A DNA stretch of 64,000 nt from Flaviaesturariibacter aridisoli (GTDB lineage: Bacteria > Bacteroidota > Bacteroidia > Chitinophagales > Chitinophagaceae): assembly GCF_004343705.1 (NCBI RefSeq), contig NZ_SKFH01000023.1, forward strand, positions 1 to 64,000, read 5' to 3'. The translations under genes and the position numbers were made by a program. Shown here in pieces: positions 27,213 through 36,340 of this stretch. The notes under the pieces were generated by a model. That model saw only the letters and a program-made list of their open reading frames with translations, ran no database searches and had not been told where the DNA came from. Each line of letters opens with the position of its first letter. Position 1 is the stretch's first letter.

Positions 27213-28862
27213 ATGTTTCCCAAGATCAACCCGACCACAACGCCCTCCTGGCAGCGCCTGAAAGCACACGCCGCCGCACTCGAAGGCACCCATATGCGTA
27301 CGCTGTTCGCCGGGGACCCGGAGCGCTTCCGTACGTTTTCGTTTTGCCTCGATGACCTGATGATCGATTTTTCGAAGAACCGGATCACTGAAGAAACACT
27401 TGCCCTGCTGCTCCAGCTGGCGCAGGATTGCAAGCTACCCGATGCCATCACGGCCCTCTTCGACGGCGACTTTATCAACGAAACCGAGGGTCGTTCCGTG
27501 CTGCACGTGGCTTTGCGCAACTTCAGCGGGAAGCCTGTTTATTCGGCGGGTAAAGACGTGATGCCCGCCGTGCAGCGGGTGCAGGAGCAAATGCGCGCTT
27601 TCACCGCACGTGTACACAGCGGTGCCCACAGCGGCTATACGGGAAAAAAGATCCGGCACATCGTCAACATCGGGATCGGCGGGTCCGACCTCGGACCGCT
27701 TATGGTCACCGAAGCCCTGAAGCCCTATTGGCAGGAAGGCATCGAAGCCCACTTTGTGTCGAATGTCGATGCCAGCCATATCGCCGAAGTGCTGAAGAAG
27801 GTCAACCCCGAAGAAACACTGTTCCTGATCGCTTCCAAAACGTTCACAACGCAGGAAACGATGACCAATGCGCAGACGGCGCGGCGCTGGTTCCTGGAGG
27901 CGGCCCGCGATGAAGCGCACATCGCCCAACACTTCGTGGCTCTTTCCACCAACGAGCGGGAGGTGACGAAGTTTGGCATCGATAAGGCCAACATGTTCGA
28001 GTTCTGGGATTGGGTGGGCGGCCGCTATTCGTTGTGGAGCGCCATCGGCCTCAGCATCGCCCTGACGATCGGCTACGAGAATTTCGAGGAGCTGCTCCGC
28101 GGCGCCTACTCGGTAGACGAGCATTTCCGCAGCACCGATTTTAAAGAAAACATCCCGGTGCTGATGGCCCTCGTCGGCCTTTGGTATACCAACTTCCACG
28201 GTGCGCAGACCGAGGCTATTCTGCCTTACGACCAGTACCTCCACCGCTTTGCGGCGTACTTCCAGCAGGGCAACATGGAGAGCAATGGCAAGCGCGTGGA
28301 TCGTAACGGCGAAGAAGTGAGCTACGCCACGGGACCTATCGTGTGGGGCGAGCCGGGCACCAACGGCCAGCATGCCTTTTACCAATTGATCCACCAGGGC
28401 ACGCTGCTCATCCCCTGCGACTTCATCGCCCCGGCGCGTTCGCACAACCCCATCGGCGACCATCATGCGAAGCTCCTGTCGAACTTCTTCGCGCAAACCG
28501 AGGCCCTGATGAACGGCAAGAACGAAGAAGAGGTCACCGGTGAGCTACGCGCAGCCGGCAAGAGCGACGAAGAGATCGCCCGCCTGGCGCCGTTCAAGAT
28601 CTTCGACGGCAACCGCCCCACGAACTCCATCCTGTTCCGCGAGCTGACCCCGCGCACGCTGGGCAGCCTGGTGGCGCTCTACGAGCACAAGATCTTTACC
28701 CAGGGCGTCATCTGGAACATCTTCTCTTTTGACCAGTGGGGTGTGGAGCTGGGCAAGCAGCTCGCCAACCGCATCCTGCCCGAGCTCGATGGCGATGCGC
28801 CGGTAACGGGCCACGACTCCTCTACCAACGGCCTGATCAATGCTTATAAAAAAATGAGGTAA
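27213..28862 (+). CDS. pgi: glucose-6-phosphate isomerase
   Basis: 549 residues, the normal bacterial length. It has the signature [55 protein letters not shown] and the C-terminal [16 protein letters not shown]. It interconverts glucose 6-phosphate and fructose 6-phosphate. A strong bidirectional terminator follows. Confidence 0.98.
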   Translation: MFPKINPTTTPSWQRLKAHAAALEGTHMRTLFAGDPERFRTFSFCLDDLMIDFSKNRITEETLALLLQLAQDCKLPDAITALFDGDFINETEGRSVLHVALRNFSGKPVYSAGKDVMPAVQRVQEQMRAFTARVHSGAHSGYTGKKIRHIVNIGIGGSDLGPLMVTEALKPYWQEGIEAHFVSNVDASHIAEVLKKVNPEETLFLIASKTFTTQETMTNAQTARRWFLEAARDEAHIAQHFVALSTNEREVTKFGIDKANMFEFWDWVGGRYSLWSAIGLSIALTIGYENFEELLRGAYSVDEHFRSTDFKENIPVLMALVGLWYTNFHGAQTEAILPYDQYLHRFAAYFQQGNMESNGKRVDRNGEEVSYATGPIVWGEPGTNGQHAFYQLIHQGTLLIPCDFIAPARSHNPIGDHHAKLLSNFFAQTEALMNGKNEEEVTGELRAAGKSDEEIARLAPFKIFDGNRPTNSILFRELTPRTLGSLVALYEHKIFTQGVIWNIFSFDQWGVELGKQLANRILPELDGDAPVTGHDSSTNGLINAYKKMR

Positions 28863-28892
28863 GCGATCGCAAACGCGGTTAGCACCGAACGA

Positions 28893-28923
28893 AAAAGGCC
28901 CCCGCTTCAGCAGGGGCCTTTTC
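28893..28923. terminator. bidirectional terminator after pgi
   Basis: AAAAGGCCCC (28894-28903) pairs with GGGGCCTTTT (28914-28923), between convergent pgi and the PUR-alpha gene. Confidence 0.9.
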
Positions 28924-28939
28924 TATAAATCAGGTTGTC

Positions 28940-29386
28940 TTACCATTTGTCCACTTCTTCGGAGGAAGCCGGCTCGGTCGAGGCCGCGGGTACTTCTACG
29001 GTGGGCTCGGTTTCGATCACGATCGGACTGCTGATGGCGATCGGCGCCGTTTCGTGGGCACCGTCGAACTCGTGCTCATCGTGGTCGTCGTAGGCTTCGT
29101 CGTGGTTGTAGGCGTCGAAGTCGAAGTCGGGCATGAGCTGGGTCTTCACGTGGTCCACCGCTTCATTGAGCGCTTTGATGAACTTGTTGAAGTCTTCTTT
29201 GTACAGGAAGATCTTGTGGCGGTCGTAGCCGTTGTCGTTGAAGCGCTTACGGCTTTCGGTGATCGTTAGGTAGTAGTCGTTGCCACGCGTTGCCCGCACA
29301 TCAAAGAAATAGGTACGGCGCTTTCCGGCGCGAATCCTCTTGCTGTAGATGCTCTCCATCTTCTTGTCGTTGTTGTCGTACGCCAC
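28940..29386 (-). CDS. DUF3276 / PUR-alpha-like nucleic-acid-binding protein
   Basis: 148 residues. The core MESIYSKRIRAGKRRTYFFDVR and ATRGNDYYLTITESRKRF is the PUR-alpha-like repeat found as a short ssDNA/RNA-binding protein in Bacteroidota and spirochaetes. The C-terminal third is a long acidic tail (DFDFDAYNHDEAYDDHDE). I place the start at GTG 29386 (VAYDNNDKK before MESIY), which fits the usual N-terminus; ATG 29359 is the alternative. It has the clearest promoter in the window. Confidence 0.88.
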   Translation of the reverse strand: MAYDNNDKKMESIYSKRIRAGKRRTYFFDVRATRGNDYYLTITESRKRFNDNGYDRHKIFLYKEDFNKFIKALNEAVDHVKTQLMPDFDFDAYNHDEAYDDHDEHEFDGAHETAPIAISSPIVIETEPTVEVPAASTEPASSEEVDKW

Positions 29387-29433
29387 AATGAACTTTTTTA
29401 CAGTTAGGAAAAGTTTGGTTTGGTTTTGTACTC

Positions 29434-29464
29434 CAAATATAATCCTTCTTTTCAATCATCCAAA
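29434..29464 (-). promoter_or_regulatory. promoter of the PUR-alpha gene
   Basis: On the minus strand, -33 TTTG (29464-29461) and -7 TATATTTG (29441-29434) are 19 bases apart, the exact Bacteroidota sigma-ABfr consensus. Confidence 0.85.
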
Positions 29465-29468
29465 TTTG

Positions 29469-31298
29469 CTAAAAGGCGTCCCGATCGTCCTGCGTCAGCT
29501 GGCTTTTATACATTTCCGCATAAATACCGCCCCGCTGCAGCAGCTCGTTGTGTGTCCCGATCTCGGCTATCCGGCCCGAATCGAGCACCACGATCCGGTC
29601 GAAGCTAGCGAGGCTGAGCACCTTATGGGTGATGACGATGGAGGTCCGACTTTTCAGGTAGGCGTCGATATGTCCCAGTATCTCCCGCTCGGTGCGGGTA
29701 TCCACGGCACTCAGGCTGTCGTCGAGGATGAGGATGGGCGTGTTGCGCACCAGGGCCCGGGCGATGGAAACGCGCTGTTTCTGACCGCCGCTGAGCGTCA
29801 CGCCGCGCTCACCAACAAGCGTTTCGTAGCCCTTCGGAAAGCCCGATATTTCGCGGTGCACCGCCGCCGCAGCCGCCGCGGCCTCAATGTCCATCTGCGT
29901 GGCATCGACCGTACCGAAGGAGATGTTGCGTGCGATGCTATCGCTGAACAGGAAGCCATCCTGGGGCACATAGCTTACCTGGCGACGGAGATCGCTTAGC
30001 TGCAGGCGGGTGATCTCTGTCCCGTCGAGCAGGATGTGGCCGGCCGAAGCGTCGTAGAGCCGGAGCAGTAGTTGTACCACCGTAGTTTTACCGGAACCCG
30101 TGCGGCCCACGATAGCCACCTTTTGCCCCGCTTCGATGCGCAATGTAAAATCGTGCAGGGCCTGCAGTCCCGTATTAGGGTAAATGAAATCCACGTGGCG
30201 AAACTCGATGGCGCCGCTCAGCTCGTGCTTTTTTGTGCCTTCGCCGTCGGCGATCAGCGGCTCCGTTTGCAGGAATTCGTTGAGGCGTTTTTGCGAGGCC
30301 GCGGCCCGCTGGATCATCGAGGCGGTCCACCCGATGGCGCTCACCGGGAAGGTGAGCATGTTGATGTAGATCACGAACTCCACGATCACCTCCGACCTGA
30401 TTTCACCTTGAATCACCGACAGCCCCCCGATCATGATCGTCAGGAGGGTGCTGATGCCGATGAACAGGGCCATCGACGGGAAATACAGCGATTCGATCTT
30501 GGCCAGGGTAGTGGCATCGCGGCGGTAATTTTCGCTGTTCTCTTCAAAGAAGCCGCGCATGGCACGTTCCTGCACAAAGGATTTGATCACACGAATGCCG
30601 CTGTACGACTGCTGTGCGTTGACCGTGATGGCCGACAAGGTCGCCTGCAGCGCTTCGCTCCGGCGGTGGATGATGGTATTGACGCGGTAGATGGTAAAGG
30701 CCAGGAGCGGCAGCGGCGACAGCACGTAAAAGGTGAGCTCTGGACTACGGCGATACATGAAATAGACCGTGAGGCCGATTAGCGCCGTGAGGTTGGTGAG
30801 GTACATGATCGCCGGACCGGTGAACATGCGCACGCGGCTCACGTCTTCGGCCATCCGGCTCATGAGGTCGCCGGTACTGTGGCTCTTGAAAAAGCCCGCA
30901 TCGAGGCGCTGGTAGTGACTGTACACCTCGTTCTTCTGGTCGTACTCGATGTGACGGCTCATCACGATGATGGTTTGCCGCATAAAAAACATGAACAGGC
31001 CACGGAGCAGGGCCAGCAGCAGGATCGTGATCCCCGCCAGGGTGACCACCCCCGAGAGGCGGAAGTGGTGCCCGCGCACGTAGGCGATAAAGCGCTGCAC
31101 CAGCAGGTCGTAGCGCCCCTCTCCCGCCGCGTCGGCCGCCTGGTGGCCGAGCCGCTCCTGCACATACTTGATGATAAAGCCGGTGACCTGGGGCGCCAGG
31201 ATGCCGAAGTAGTTCGAAACGAGGATAAAGAATATGCCGGCCATCAGGCGCCAGCGGTACTTGAAGAAATATTTCCGAAGGTGTTTCAGGTGCTTCAC
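29469..31298 (-). CDS. ABC exporter, fused permease-ATPase (MsbA-like)
   Basis: 609 residues. An N-terminal six-helix transmembrane domain (about 20-320) is followed by an ATPase with Walker A VGRTGSGKTTVVQLL, Q-loop SYVPQDGFLF, signature LSGGQKQRVSIARAL, Walker B ILILDDSLSAVD and switch His ITHKVL. This half-transporter works as a dimer. Related proteins export lipids or peptides. GTG start at 31298. A TACCTTTG -7 box is at 31313-31320, so it has its own promoter although it follows the lipoprotein gene. Confidence 0.92.
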   Translation of the reverse strand: MKHLKHLRKYFFKYRWRLMAGIFFILVSNYFGILAPQVTGFIIKYVQERLGHQAADAAGEGRYDLLVQRFIAYVRGHHFRLSGVVTLAGITILLLALLRGLFMFFMRQTIIVMSRHIEYDQKNEVYSHYQRLDAGFFKSHSTGDLMSRMAEDVSRVRMFTGPAIMYLTNLTALIGLTVYFMYRRSPELTFYVLSPLPLLAFTIYRVNTIIHRRSEALQATLSAITVNAQQSYSGIRVIKSFVQERAMRGFFEENSENYRRDATTLAKIESLYFPSMALFIGISTLLTIMIGGLSVIQGEIRSEVIVEFVIYINMLTFPVSAIGWTASMIQRAAASQKRLNEFLQTEPLIADGEGTKKHELSGAIEFRHVDFIYPNTGLQALHDFTLRIEAGQKVAIVGRTGSGKTTVVQLLLRLYDASAGHILLDGTEITRLQLSDLRRQVSYVPQDGFLFSDSIARNISFGTVDATQMDIEAAAAAAAVHREISGFPKGYETLVGERGVTLSGGQKQRVSIARALVRNTPILILDDSLSAVDTRTEREILGHIDAYLKSRTSIVITHKVLSLASFDRIVVLDSGRIAEIGTHNELLQRGGIYAEMYKSQLTQDDRDAF

Positions 31299-31312
31299 AC
31301 GAGGCGTTTGCG

Positions 31313-31320
31313 CAAAGGTA
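31313..31320 (-). promoter_or_regulatory. -7 box of the ABC exporter
   Basis: TACCTTTG on the minus strand, 14 bases upstream of GTG 31298 and between the lipoprotein stop and the exporter. Confidence 0.55.
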
Positions 31321-31323
31321 GGG

Positions 31324-31938
31324 TCAGGGCTTGCGGAAAATGCCGGCGGCGGCGAGGTGCCCGGCGATAATACGCCCGTTCTCAGCGGTCAGCTCCCGCA
31401 TCGGTCCCTGTCCGTACGATTCGGTCTGCAAGGTGCTCAGCAGCTCACGCGTAAGTAGGTTGTAGGTATTGCATTCCCAAAGATGCCTGGTATTGGTCAC
31501 CGTTACGGGCACGGCTACTTCCTGTTGCGCCTGCTGCACATAGCCCTCCAGCCGCTGGTGCTGGTAGGTTTCCACCCGCTGCGGCAGCGGGTACACCGAT
31601 CGTTCTTCGCCCCGGAGCGCTACCACTACCACTGCATCCACCGAATCGGCGCGCAGGACCTGGTAGGCGGAATCCCAGCTGCTGCCGGCAAACCGGTTGC
31701 GAGCGTACAGGCTACCCGAAGTCCAGGCCGGGATGCCGGACTGGCGCAGCTTGCCGGCCAGCTCTTCTTCCATTTCAAAACGCATGGTACTGTCTTTGCC
31801 GGGCGTCACGCAAAAAACGACCAGCTTTTCGGGTTGAAATGGTGCGGCACCCGGCTTTTGCCAGGCACTACTGATATGGGTAGCGGCAGCACAGCCAACA
31901 AGGAAGAACAGGAACAGCAACGGTTTTACAAGACGCAT
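31324..31938 (-). CDS. predicted lipoprotein of unknown function
   Basis: 204 residues with a lipobox (LFLFFLVGC, Cys 16). The rest has an alternating alpha/beta pattern, with PEKLVVFCVTPGKDSTMRFEMEEELAGKLRQSG and DSVDAVVVVALRGEERSVYPLP, similar to small conserved Bacteroidota lipoproteins that look like the periplasmic protein family with a Rossmann-like core. I cannot assign a function. It precedes the ABC exporter on the same strand. Confidence 0.75.
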   Translation of the reverse strand: MRLVKPLLFLFFLVGCAAATHISSAWQKPGAAPFQPEKLVVFCVTPGKDSTMRFEMEEELAGKLRQSGIPAWTSGSLYARNRFAGSSWDSAYQVLRADSVDAVVVVALRGEERSVYPLPQRVETYQHQRLEGYVQQAQQEVAVPVTVTNTRHLWECNTYNLLTRELLSTLQTESYGQGPMRELTAENGRIIAGHLAAAGIFRKP

Positions 31939-32016
31939 AATCTGATTTGTCCGGTAAAACTAGCCGTAAGAAAAGCCCTGCGGAATGAGCGCCGTCAGCA
32001 GGAATACCGACAATGG

Positions 32017-33402
32017 TCAGTAGGCGTTCTCCTCCCCTTTGATCACGTTGTAAACGGTCAGGAAAATAATGCGGATGTCGAGCCAGAAGTTCCAGTGCTC
32101 CATATACCAGATGTCGTGCTCGATTCGGCCCTGGATGTCGCGCAGGTCTTTCGTTTCACCGCGGTAGCCGTTCACCTGCGCCCAGCCGGTGATGCCGGGC
32201 TTGAGAAAATGCCGGATCATGTATTTGTTGATCACCGTCCGGTAGTCATCGTTCATTTTGAGCGGGTGGGGCCGCGGGCCGCAAATGCTCATTGTGCCGA
32301 GCAGCACATTGAAGAACTGCGGCAGCTCATCGAGGGATGTTTTACGGATAAAGCGGCCGACGCGGGTGATACGGTCGTCGTCTTTGGTGGCCTGCTTGAA
32401 TTCGGCATCTTTCTCGGCTACTTTCATGGAGCGGAACTTGAACACCTTGATGATCTTCTTGTCGCGACCCAGCCGGTTTTGTGTAAAGAATACGGGCCCT
32501 TTCGAGTCGATGCGGATGATGAGCGCAATAAGCGGCACCAGCCAGCTGAGCAGGAATACAATGACCAGCAGGCTGAACGTCAGGTCGAAGGCGCGCTTCT
32601 TCACCTTGTTGACCAGCTCGGTCAGCGGCTCGCGGCGCAGGCTCAGCACGGGCACGTCTTCGAGGAAGTCCACATGCATGGCTCGGTTGATGAACAAGTT
32701 GTAATCGAGCACAAAGCGCACCCGGATAAAGTTGTCCTCTGCGGTCTCAGCGAGCTCGTACAGGTACTGGTTGTCTTTGGGCAGCAACGTTGAGTAGATC
32801 TCCGAAATGTCATTATTGATGGCATAATCCAGGCAGTCCTTCAGGTTGCCGAGGATGGGATAGAGCGACAGCTCCTGCACCTTATTGTAATCTTCAAAGT
32901 AGCCGTGGATCTGGAGCTCGCGGTTGTTTTCGGTAAGCATATCGGCTACGCGCTTGCCGATATCGTTGTAACCGAGGATCACCACGCGCCGCACCGATTG
33001 CTCCTCGAAGTGCACATAGCGGCTGATCCAGATATAGACCAGGCGGGTGAACAGGAGGATGGCACCGAAGCCCAGCAGGAAGTGCGTGAGAAAGGACCGC
33101 GAGAAGCTGTGATTACTGAAAAAAACGTACAGGATGCCGGCCTGCAGGAAAAGGAACCAGGCTTTGGCGGAGTTCTTAATGAAAATGTCGGCTTTGAAAA
33201 ACGTCCGCGGACTATAGAGCGAAAAGGTGAAGCAACAAAAGATCCATACGACGTTCACCAGTATGAAAAACAGCAGGTAACCCCGACTCAGCGGACCGGA
33301 GCGGTCTTCCGAGAAGAGGTAAAGCACGTAAGCAATGTTCAGCGCTGCCAGGTCCAGGAATGAAAAAAGAAACTGGAAGGCACTTATTTGTCGTCGGTTC
33401 AT
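32017..33402 (-). CDS. undecaprenyl-phosphate sugar phosphotransferase (WcaJ-like)
   Basis: 461 residues. Four or five N-terminal membrane helices, a Rossmann-like central region (VVILGYNDIGKRVADML), then the catalytic bacterial-sugar-transferase domain: KKRAFDLTFSLLVIVFLL, GPVFFTQNRLGRDKKIIKVFKFRSM, TRVGRFIRKTSLDELPQFFNVL, MSICGPRP, LKPGITGWAQVNGYRG. It adds the first sugar-1-phosphate to undecaprenyl phosphate, initiating repeat-unit synthesis for the polysaccharide built by the adjacent cluster. Confidence 0.93.
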   Translation of the reverse strand: MNRRQISAFQFLFSFLDLAALNIAYVLYLFSEDRSGPLSRGYLLFFILVNVVWIFCCFTFSLYSPRTFFKADIFIKNSAKAWFLFLQAGILYVFFSNHSFSRSFLTHFLLGFGAILLFTRLVYIWISRYVHFEEQSVRRVVILGYNDIGKRVADMLTENNRELQIHGYFEDYNKVQELSLYPILGNLKDCLDYAINNDISEIYSTLLPKDNQYLYELAETAEDNFIRVRFVLDYNLFINRAMHVDFLEDVPVLSLRREPLTELVNKVKKRAFDLTFSLLVIVFLLSWLVPLIALIIRIDSKGPVFFTQNRLGRDKKIIKVFKFRSMKVAEKDAEFKQATKDDDRITRVGRFIRKTSLDELPQFFNVLLGTMSICGPRPHPLKMNDDYRTVINKYMIRHFLKPGITGWAQVNGYRGETKDLRDIQGRIEHDIWYMEHWNFWLDIRIIFLTVYNVIKGEENAY

Positions 33403-33527
33403 GGTTGGGGTTCGGTTTCCTTATACTCTGGCACTCAGATTGCAACATACCAGCTGAAGGCAATTATTCTGTTAAAATTTTCGTGCCGCGAGGCAAAGTA
33501 TTCATTCACCGTCCAACATTTAAAGCC

Positions 33528-34205
33528 ATGAAACTCACACCGATCCTCTGTGCCGGCGTTTTAGTATCCGCCGTACTCGCATCTTCCTGCAGCAAAAAAA
33601 ACAACGATGATGTGCCGGCAGGGCCCAGCAGCTCCGATTCGGCGCACGTCACGTACAAGGTAATGGCCAGCAACGCCGACTCCGGGCTGATCCGCTTCAC
33701 AACGGTTCAGGGAGCCGGCAAACAGGTGGCGTTCAAGGGCAACTCCACGAGCCGGGTGGAAGTGTATAAGTACAACTTCCAGCCGTCCAACTTCCTGGCA
33801 ACCGGCGGGTATGAACTGACTACCGTCGCCATACAGCCCGGAACCTACCAGAATGCTGAATTCAACTACCAGCTCATCCCCTCCCGCGACCCGGCCCTTC
33901 GTCTTACCGGCACCTGGAGCGGCAGTGGCACGTCGGTACCGGTTGAGGTCAACATCGACCAGTTTGTGGAAATCGCCACAAAAACCCCATCGGTAACACT
34001 GGAGGCCGGCAAGACCTATACGGCATTGCTGAACCTCGACCTGAAGCAACTCCAGGCCGGCATTTTCCCCGGCGACCTGACGAGCGCCACACGCACCAAT
34101 GGTAAAATCGTCATCGCCTACTACTCCAACCCTTCCCTGCTGCAGGAGTTCATCAACAATATCAACAACGTGATGCAGCACCAGGTGACATTCACCGCGC
34201 AGTAA
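33528..34205 (+). CDS. predicted lipoprotein, DUF4397/DUF4382-like
   Basis: 225 residues with a lipobox signal (LVSAVLASSC). The mature part is beta-rich (VEVYKYNFQPSNFLATGGYELTTVAIQPGTYQNAEF, LEAGKTYTALLNLDLKQL), similar to small Bacteroidota lipoproteins of the DUF4382 class. I am not certain of the family. Its plus orientation interrupts the otherwise minus-strand glycan genes and separates the WcaJ-like gene from the cluster. A terminator follows. Confidence 0.7.
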   Translation: MKLTPILCAGVLVSAVLASSCSKKNNDDVPAGPSSSDSAHVTYKVMASNADSGLIRFTTVQGAGKQVAFKGNSTSRVEVYKYNFQPSNFLATGGYELTTVAIQPGTYQNAEFNYQLIPSRDPALRLTGTWSGSGTSVPVEVNIDQFVEIATKTPSVTLEAGKTYTALLNLDLKQLQAGIFPGDLTSATRTNGKIVIAYYSNPSLLQEFINNINNVMQHQVTFTAQ

Positions 34206-34221
34206 GCAAGCATCGATAGAG

Positions 34222-34251
34222 AAAAGGCGGACCGAAAGGCCCGCCTTTTTT
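34222..34251 (+). terminator. terminator after the lipoprotein gene
   Basis: AAGGCGG (34224-34230) and CCGCCTT (34241-34247) with a T-run after it; the reverse direction also ends the convergent Alg13-like gene. Confidence 0.85.
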
Positions 34252-34267
34252 ATGGTTTCCGGCTCTA

Positions 34268-34753
34268 TCAACCAATAAAGGTCTCCAGCGATTCCAGAAG
34301 ACCGTCCGACGCAAAGGGCCGGATGCGGGCGCTGCCCCGCAGCTTGCCCTGCAGAAAATCTTCAATCCGCGCGCGCAACTCCTCGCTGCTTTCCGCCATA
34401 TGCAGGTAGCCCTGCTGCACAAAAGCCCGGGCCGTGGCCACCTGGTGGTCATCGCGGGTTTCGTGGTGACGGGCGAGGCGCGGAAATACGATGAGCGGCT
34501 TCTCAAGCTCCAGTACATTCAGGATAGTGCCGATGCCGGCATGGCAAACCACGAGATCAGCATCGAGAAGGTGCTGGCGGAAGGCCGCGGGCGGTATGAA
34601 CAAAAGCGTTTCGATGTGGCGCGCTTCGAAGGGATGACCGGGCGTTGTTTGTGCCGTGAAGCGCAACGCGGGAAAATGGAGCGCCAACTCATCAACGATA
34701 GTAAGCAGGCGTGCAAACGGCTCCTGCGAGCCGATGGTAACAAATACATTCAT
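34268..34753 (-). CDS. Alg13/EpsF-like glycosyltransferase catalytic subunit (GT28 C-terminal type), first pair
   Basis: 161 residues, similar to the donor-binding half of GT28 enzymes. It starts MNVFVTIGSQEPFARLL and carries LDADLVVCHAGIGTILNVLELEKPLIVFPR, the UDP-sugar pocket. As in eukaryotic Alg13 and bacterial PssE/CpsG, it needs an Alg14-like partner to bind the membrane. ATG 34753 overlaps the preceding gene as ATGA, so the pair is translated together. Confidence 0.9.
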   Translation of the reverse strand: MNVFVTIGSQEPFARLLTIVDELALHFPALRFTAQTTPGHPFEARHIETLLFIPPAAFRQHLLDADLVVCHAGIGTILNVLELEKPLIVFPRLARHHETRDDHQVATARAFVQQGYLHMAESSEELRARIEDFLQGKLRGSARIRPFASDGLLESLETFIG

Positions 34754-35211
34754 AGTACGGATCCTTGGTAGATGACGCGGCCGCCGGCCAGGTGCGGCCA
34801 TTGGGTATAGACGCGGTCGCAGAATTTGAGGGCAATGCGTCCGCTGAGCGAGATCTTTTCGGCGTGGCAGATGCTCTCGATCCAGATGGTACGCGCACCG
34901 AGCAGCTTGCCGGCCAGCAGGCCCAGCACACCGGGAGCGGCGCCGGTAGAGATCACCACCTGCGGGCGGCTGCGCCGCAGCACTTTGGCTATCCGTAAAA
35001 ATACGGGCAGCACTTTCAGCTTATTCCAGCGGCTCACCTCCGGCACCAGTTGAAAAGGATAGCCTTTCACGGTGGCCGCAAAGCCTTCGTTGGTGGAGCA
35101 ATACACTACGTCGTGGCGTTCGAGCAGGGGCCGCAGGCGCACCAGCTCGATCCAATGACCACCGCCGGAGGCGATGGCTACAATGCGTTGTTTTTTTGCC
35201 GTCGGGTTCAT
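34750..35211 (-). CDS. Alg14/PssD-like membrane subunit of a two-part glycosyltransferase, first pair
   Basis: 153 residues. It has IVAIASGGGHWIEL (Gly-rich phosphate loop), VVISTGAAPGVLGLLAGKLLGARTIWIESICHAEKISLSG and VYTQWPHL, the conserved Alg14 pattern, with the hydrophobic segment anchoring it at the cytoplasmic face. Its start overlaps the upstream glycosyltransferase stop (ATGA) and its stop overlaps the Alg13-like start. Confidence 0.9.
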   Translation of the reverse strand: MNPTAKKQRIVAIASGGGHWIELVRLRPLLERHDVVYCSTNEGFAATVKGYPFQLVPEVSRWNKLKVLPVFLRIAKVLRRSRPQVVISTGAAPGVLGLLAGKLLGARTIWIESICHAEKISLSGRIALKFCDRVYTQWPHLAGGRVIYQGSVL

Positions 35212-36323
35212 ATCGTGGGGGTCAGGACGCCGGTGGCCGGCGCCGCATGGGTCGAATAATACAGGTATTTGATGGTGCGGATGCGGGCCTCCCAGCTGTT
35301 GGAACGGGCGAGCGCCACGCGCTCCTGCACTTTTTCGGGCCGGTCTTCAGCGCAGGCCCGGCGGCAGGTGGCCACAAAGTCTTCGTTCACGCACTTGTAT
35401 ACCAGCCCTTCGTCAAACTGCCAGCTCCGGATGTTTGGAATGTTGGTCACCACCGCAGGCTTGCCCATGGCGAGGTAAAGCCAAAGCTTGTTGGGGGTAG
35501 CTCCCTTGTTCAGCTTGCTTTCATCGTAGGGAGCAATGCAGCAATCGACATCCTGCAACGCGTGGTACAGGTCCGGGCCGGTCTTGGCGCCGAGCAGTCG
35601 CGCATTGGGATGGCGGCTGAGCCGCTCTTGGTTGGCGGGACTTGCCGGGCCGATGAAGTGGATGATGAACTCCTGCAGCAGTGCGTCGATCAGGTCGTAA
35701 TCGAGGTTGTAGTCCAGGTATCCGACAAGGCCCAACACGGGCAGGCCCTCACGGCGCCTGAAGGCGGACAACTGGAAATCGACCAGCGGTGCGCCCAGCG
35801 GCACCACGTGGGTGGCCGGGTTGTAGCGCCCGATCTTTTCTTTCATGTAGTCGGACGTAACCACGCAAAGCCGCGCCCGGCTTGCTACGGCGCGTTCCGT
35901 ACTCGTATGGTAACGGTTGATAAAAAACGGGTTGAAGTTGCCGAAGCCCACATTGTCGTCGGCACAATAGAAAATCACGTTGTCGAAAAAACGATGAATG
36001 CCCGGCGCGGTATAATCGAATGACACCACCAGCTCGAAGGGAACACCCAGGGAGCGGATCTGGCCCAGCAGCCAGCGGTGGTAGCGCTCATTGATCAATG
36101 GGGTGCGGTAGCGCACGCGGTAGTCGAGCCAGTAGTACGGGGTGATCACGAACACGTTGGGCTCTGCCTCGCGCACTTCGATACGCGGACGACCCGTGCG
36201 GTTTTTTTCCACGAAATAAACGGGACCGTCTTTCCTGAGCTCCTGGGCCACCTGGTGGCGCGCACGCGGCGGCTCATCCCAGCAGGTGACCGTTGTGTAG
36301 ATGAGGTAGTTAGGCTGTGCCAT
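35208..36323 (-). CDS. GT4-like glycosyltransferase
   Basis: 371 residues with GT-B character: N-terminal YLIYTTVTCWDEPPRARHQVAQEL, mid-region FYCADDNVGFGNFN and VTSDYMKEKIGRYNPATHVVPLGAPL, then LGLVGYLDYNLDYDLIDALL, FIGPASP, and the donor-site region DVDCCIAPYDESKLNKGATPNKLWLYLAMGKPAVVTNI. This resembles WsaF/TagE-like family 1/4 enzymes. It acts in the cytoplasm on a lipid-linked intermediate. The sugar is unknown. Confidence 0.85.
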   Translation of the reverse strand: MAQPNYLIYTTVTCWDEPPRARHQVAQELRKDGPVYFVEKNRTGRPRIEVREAEPNVFVITPYYWLDYRVRYRTPLINERYHRWLLGQIRSLGVPFELVVSFDYTAPGIHRFFDNVIFYCADDNVGFGNFNPFFINRYHTSTERAVASRARLCVVTSDYMKEKIGRYNPATHVVPLGAPLVDFQLSAFRRREGLPVLGLVGYLDYNLDYDLIDALLQEFIIHFIGPASPANQERLSRHPNARLLGAKTGPDLYHALQDVDCCIAPYDESKLNKGATPNKLWLYLAMGKPAVVTNIPNIRSWQFDEGLVYKCVNEDFVATCRRACAEDRPEKVQERVALARSNSWEARIRTIKYLYYSTHAAPATGVLTPTI

Positions 36324-36340
36324 GGACGGATCTTATTTTA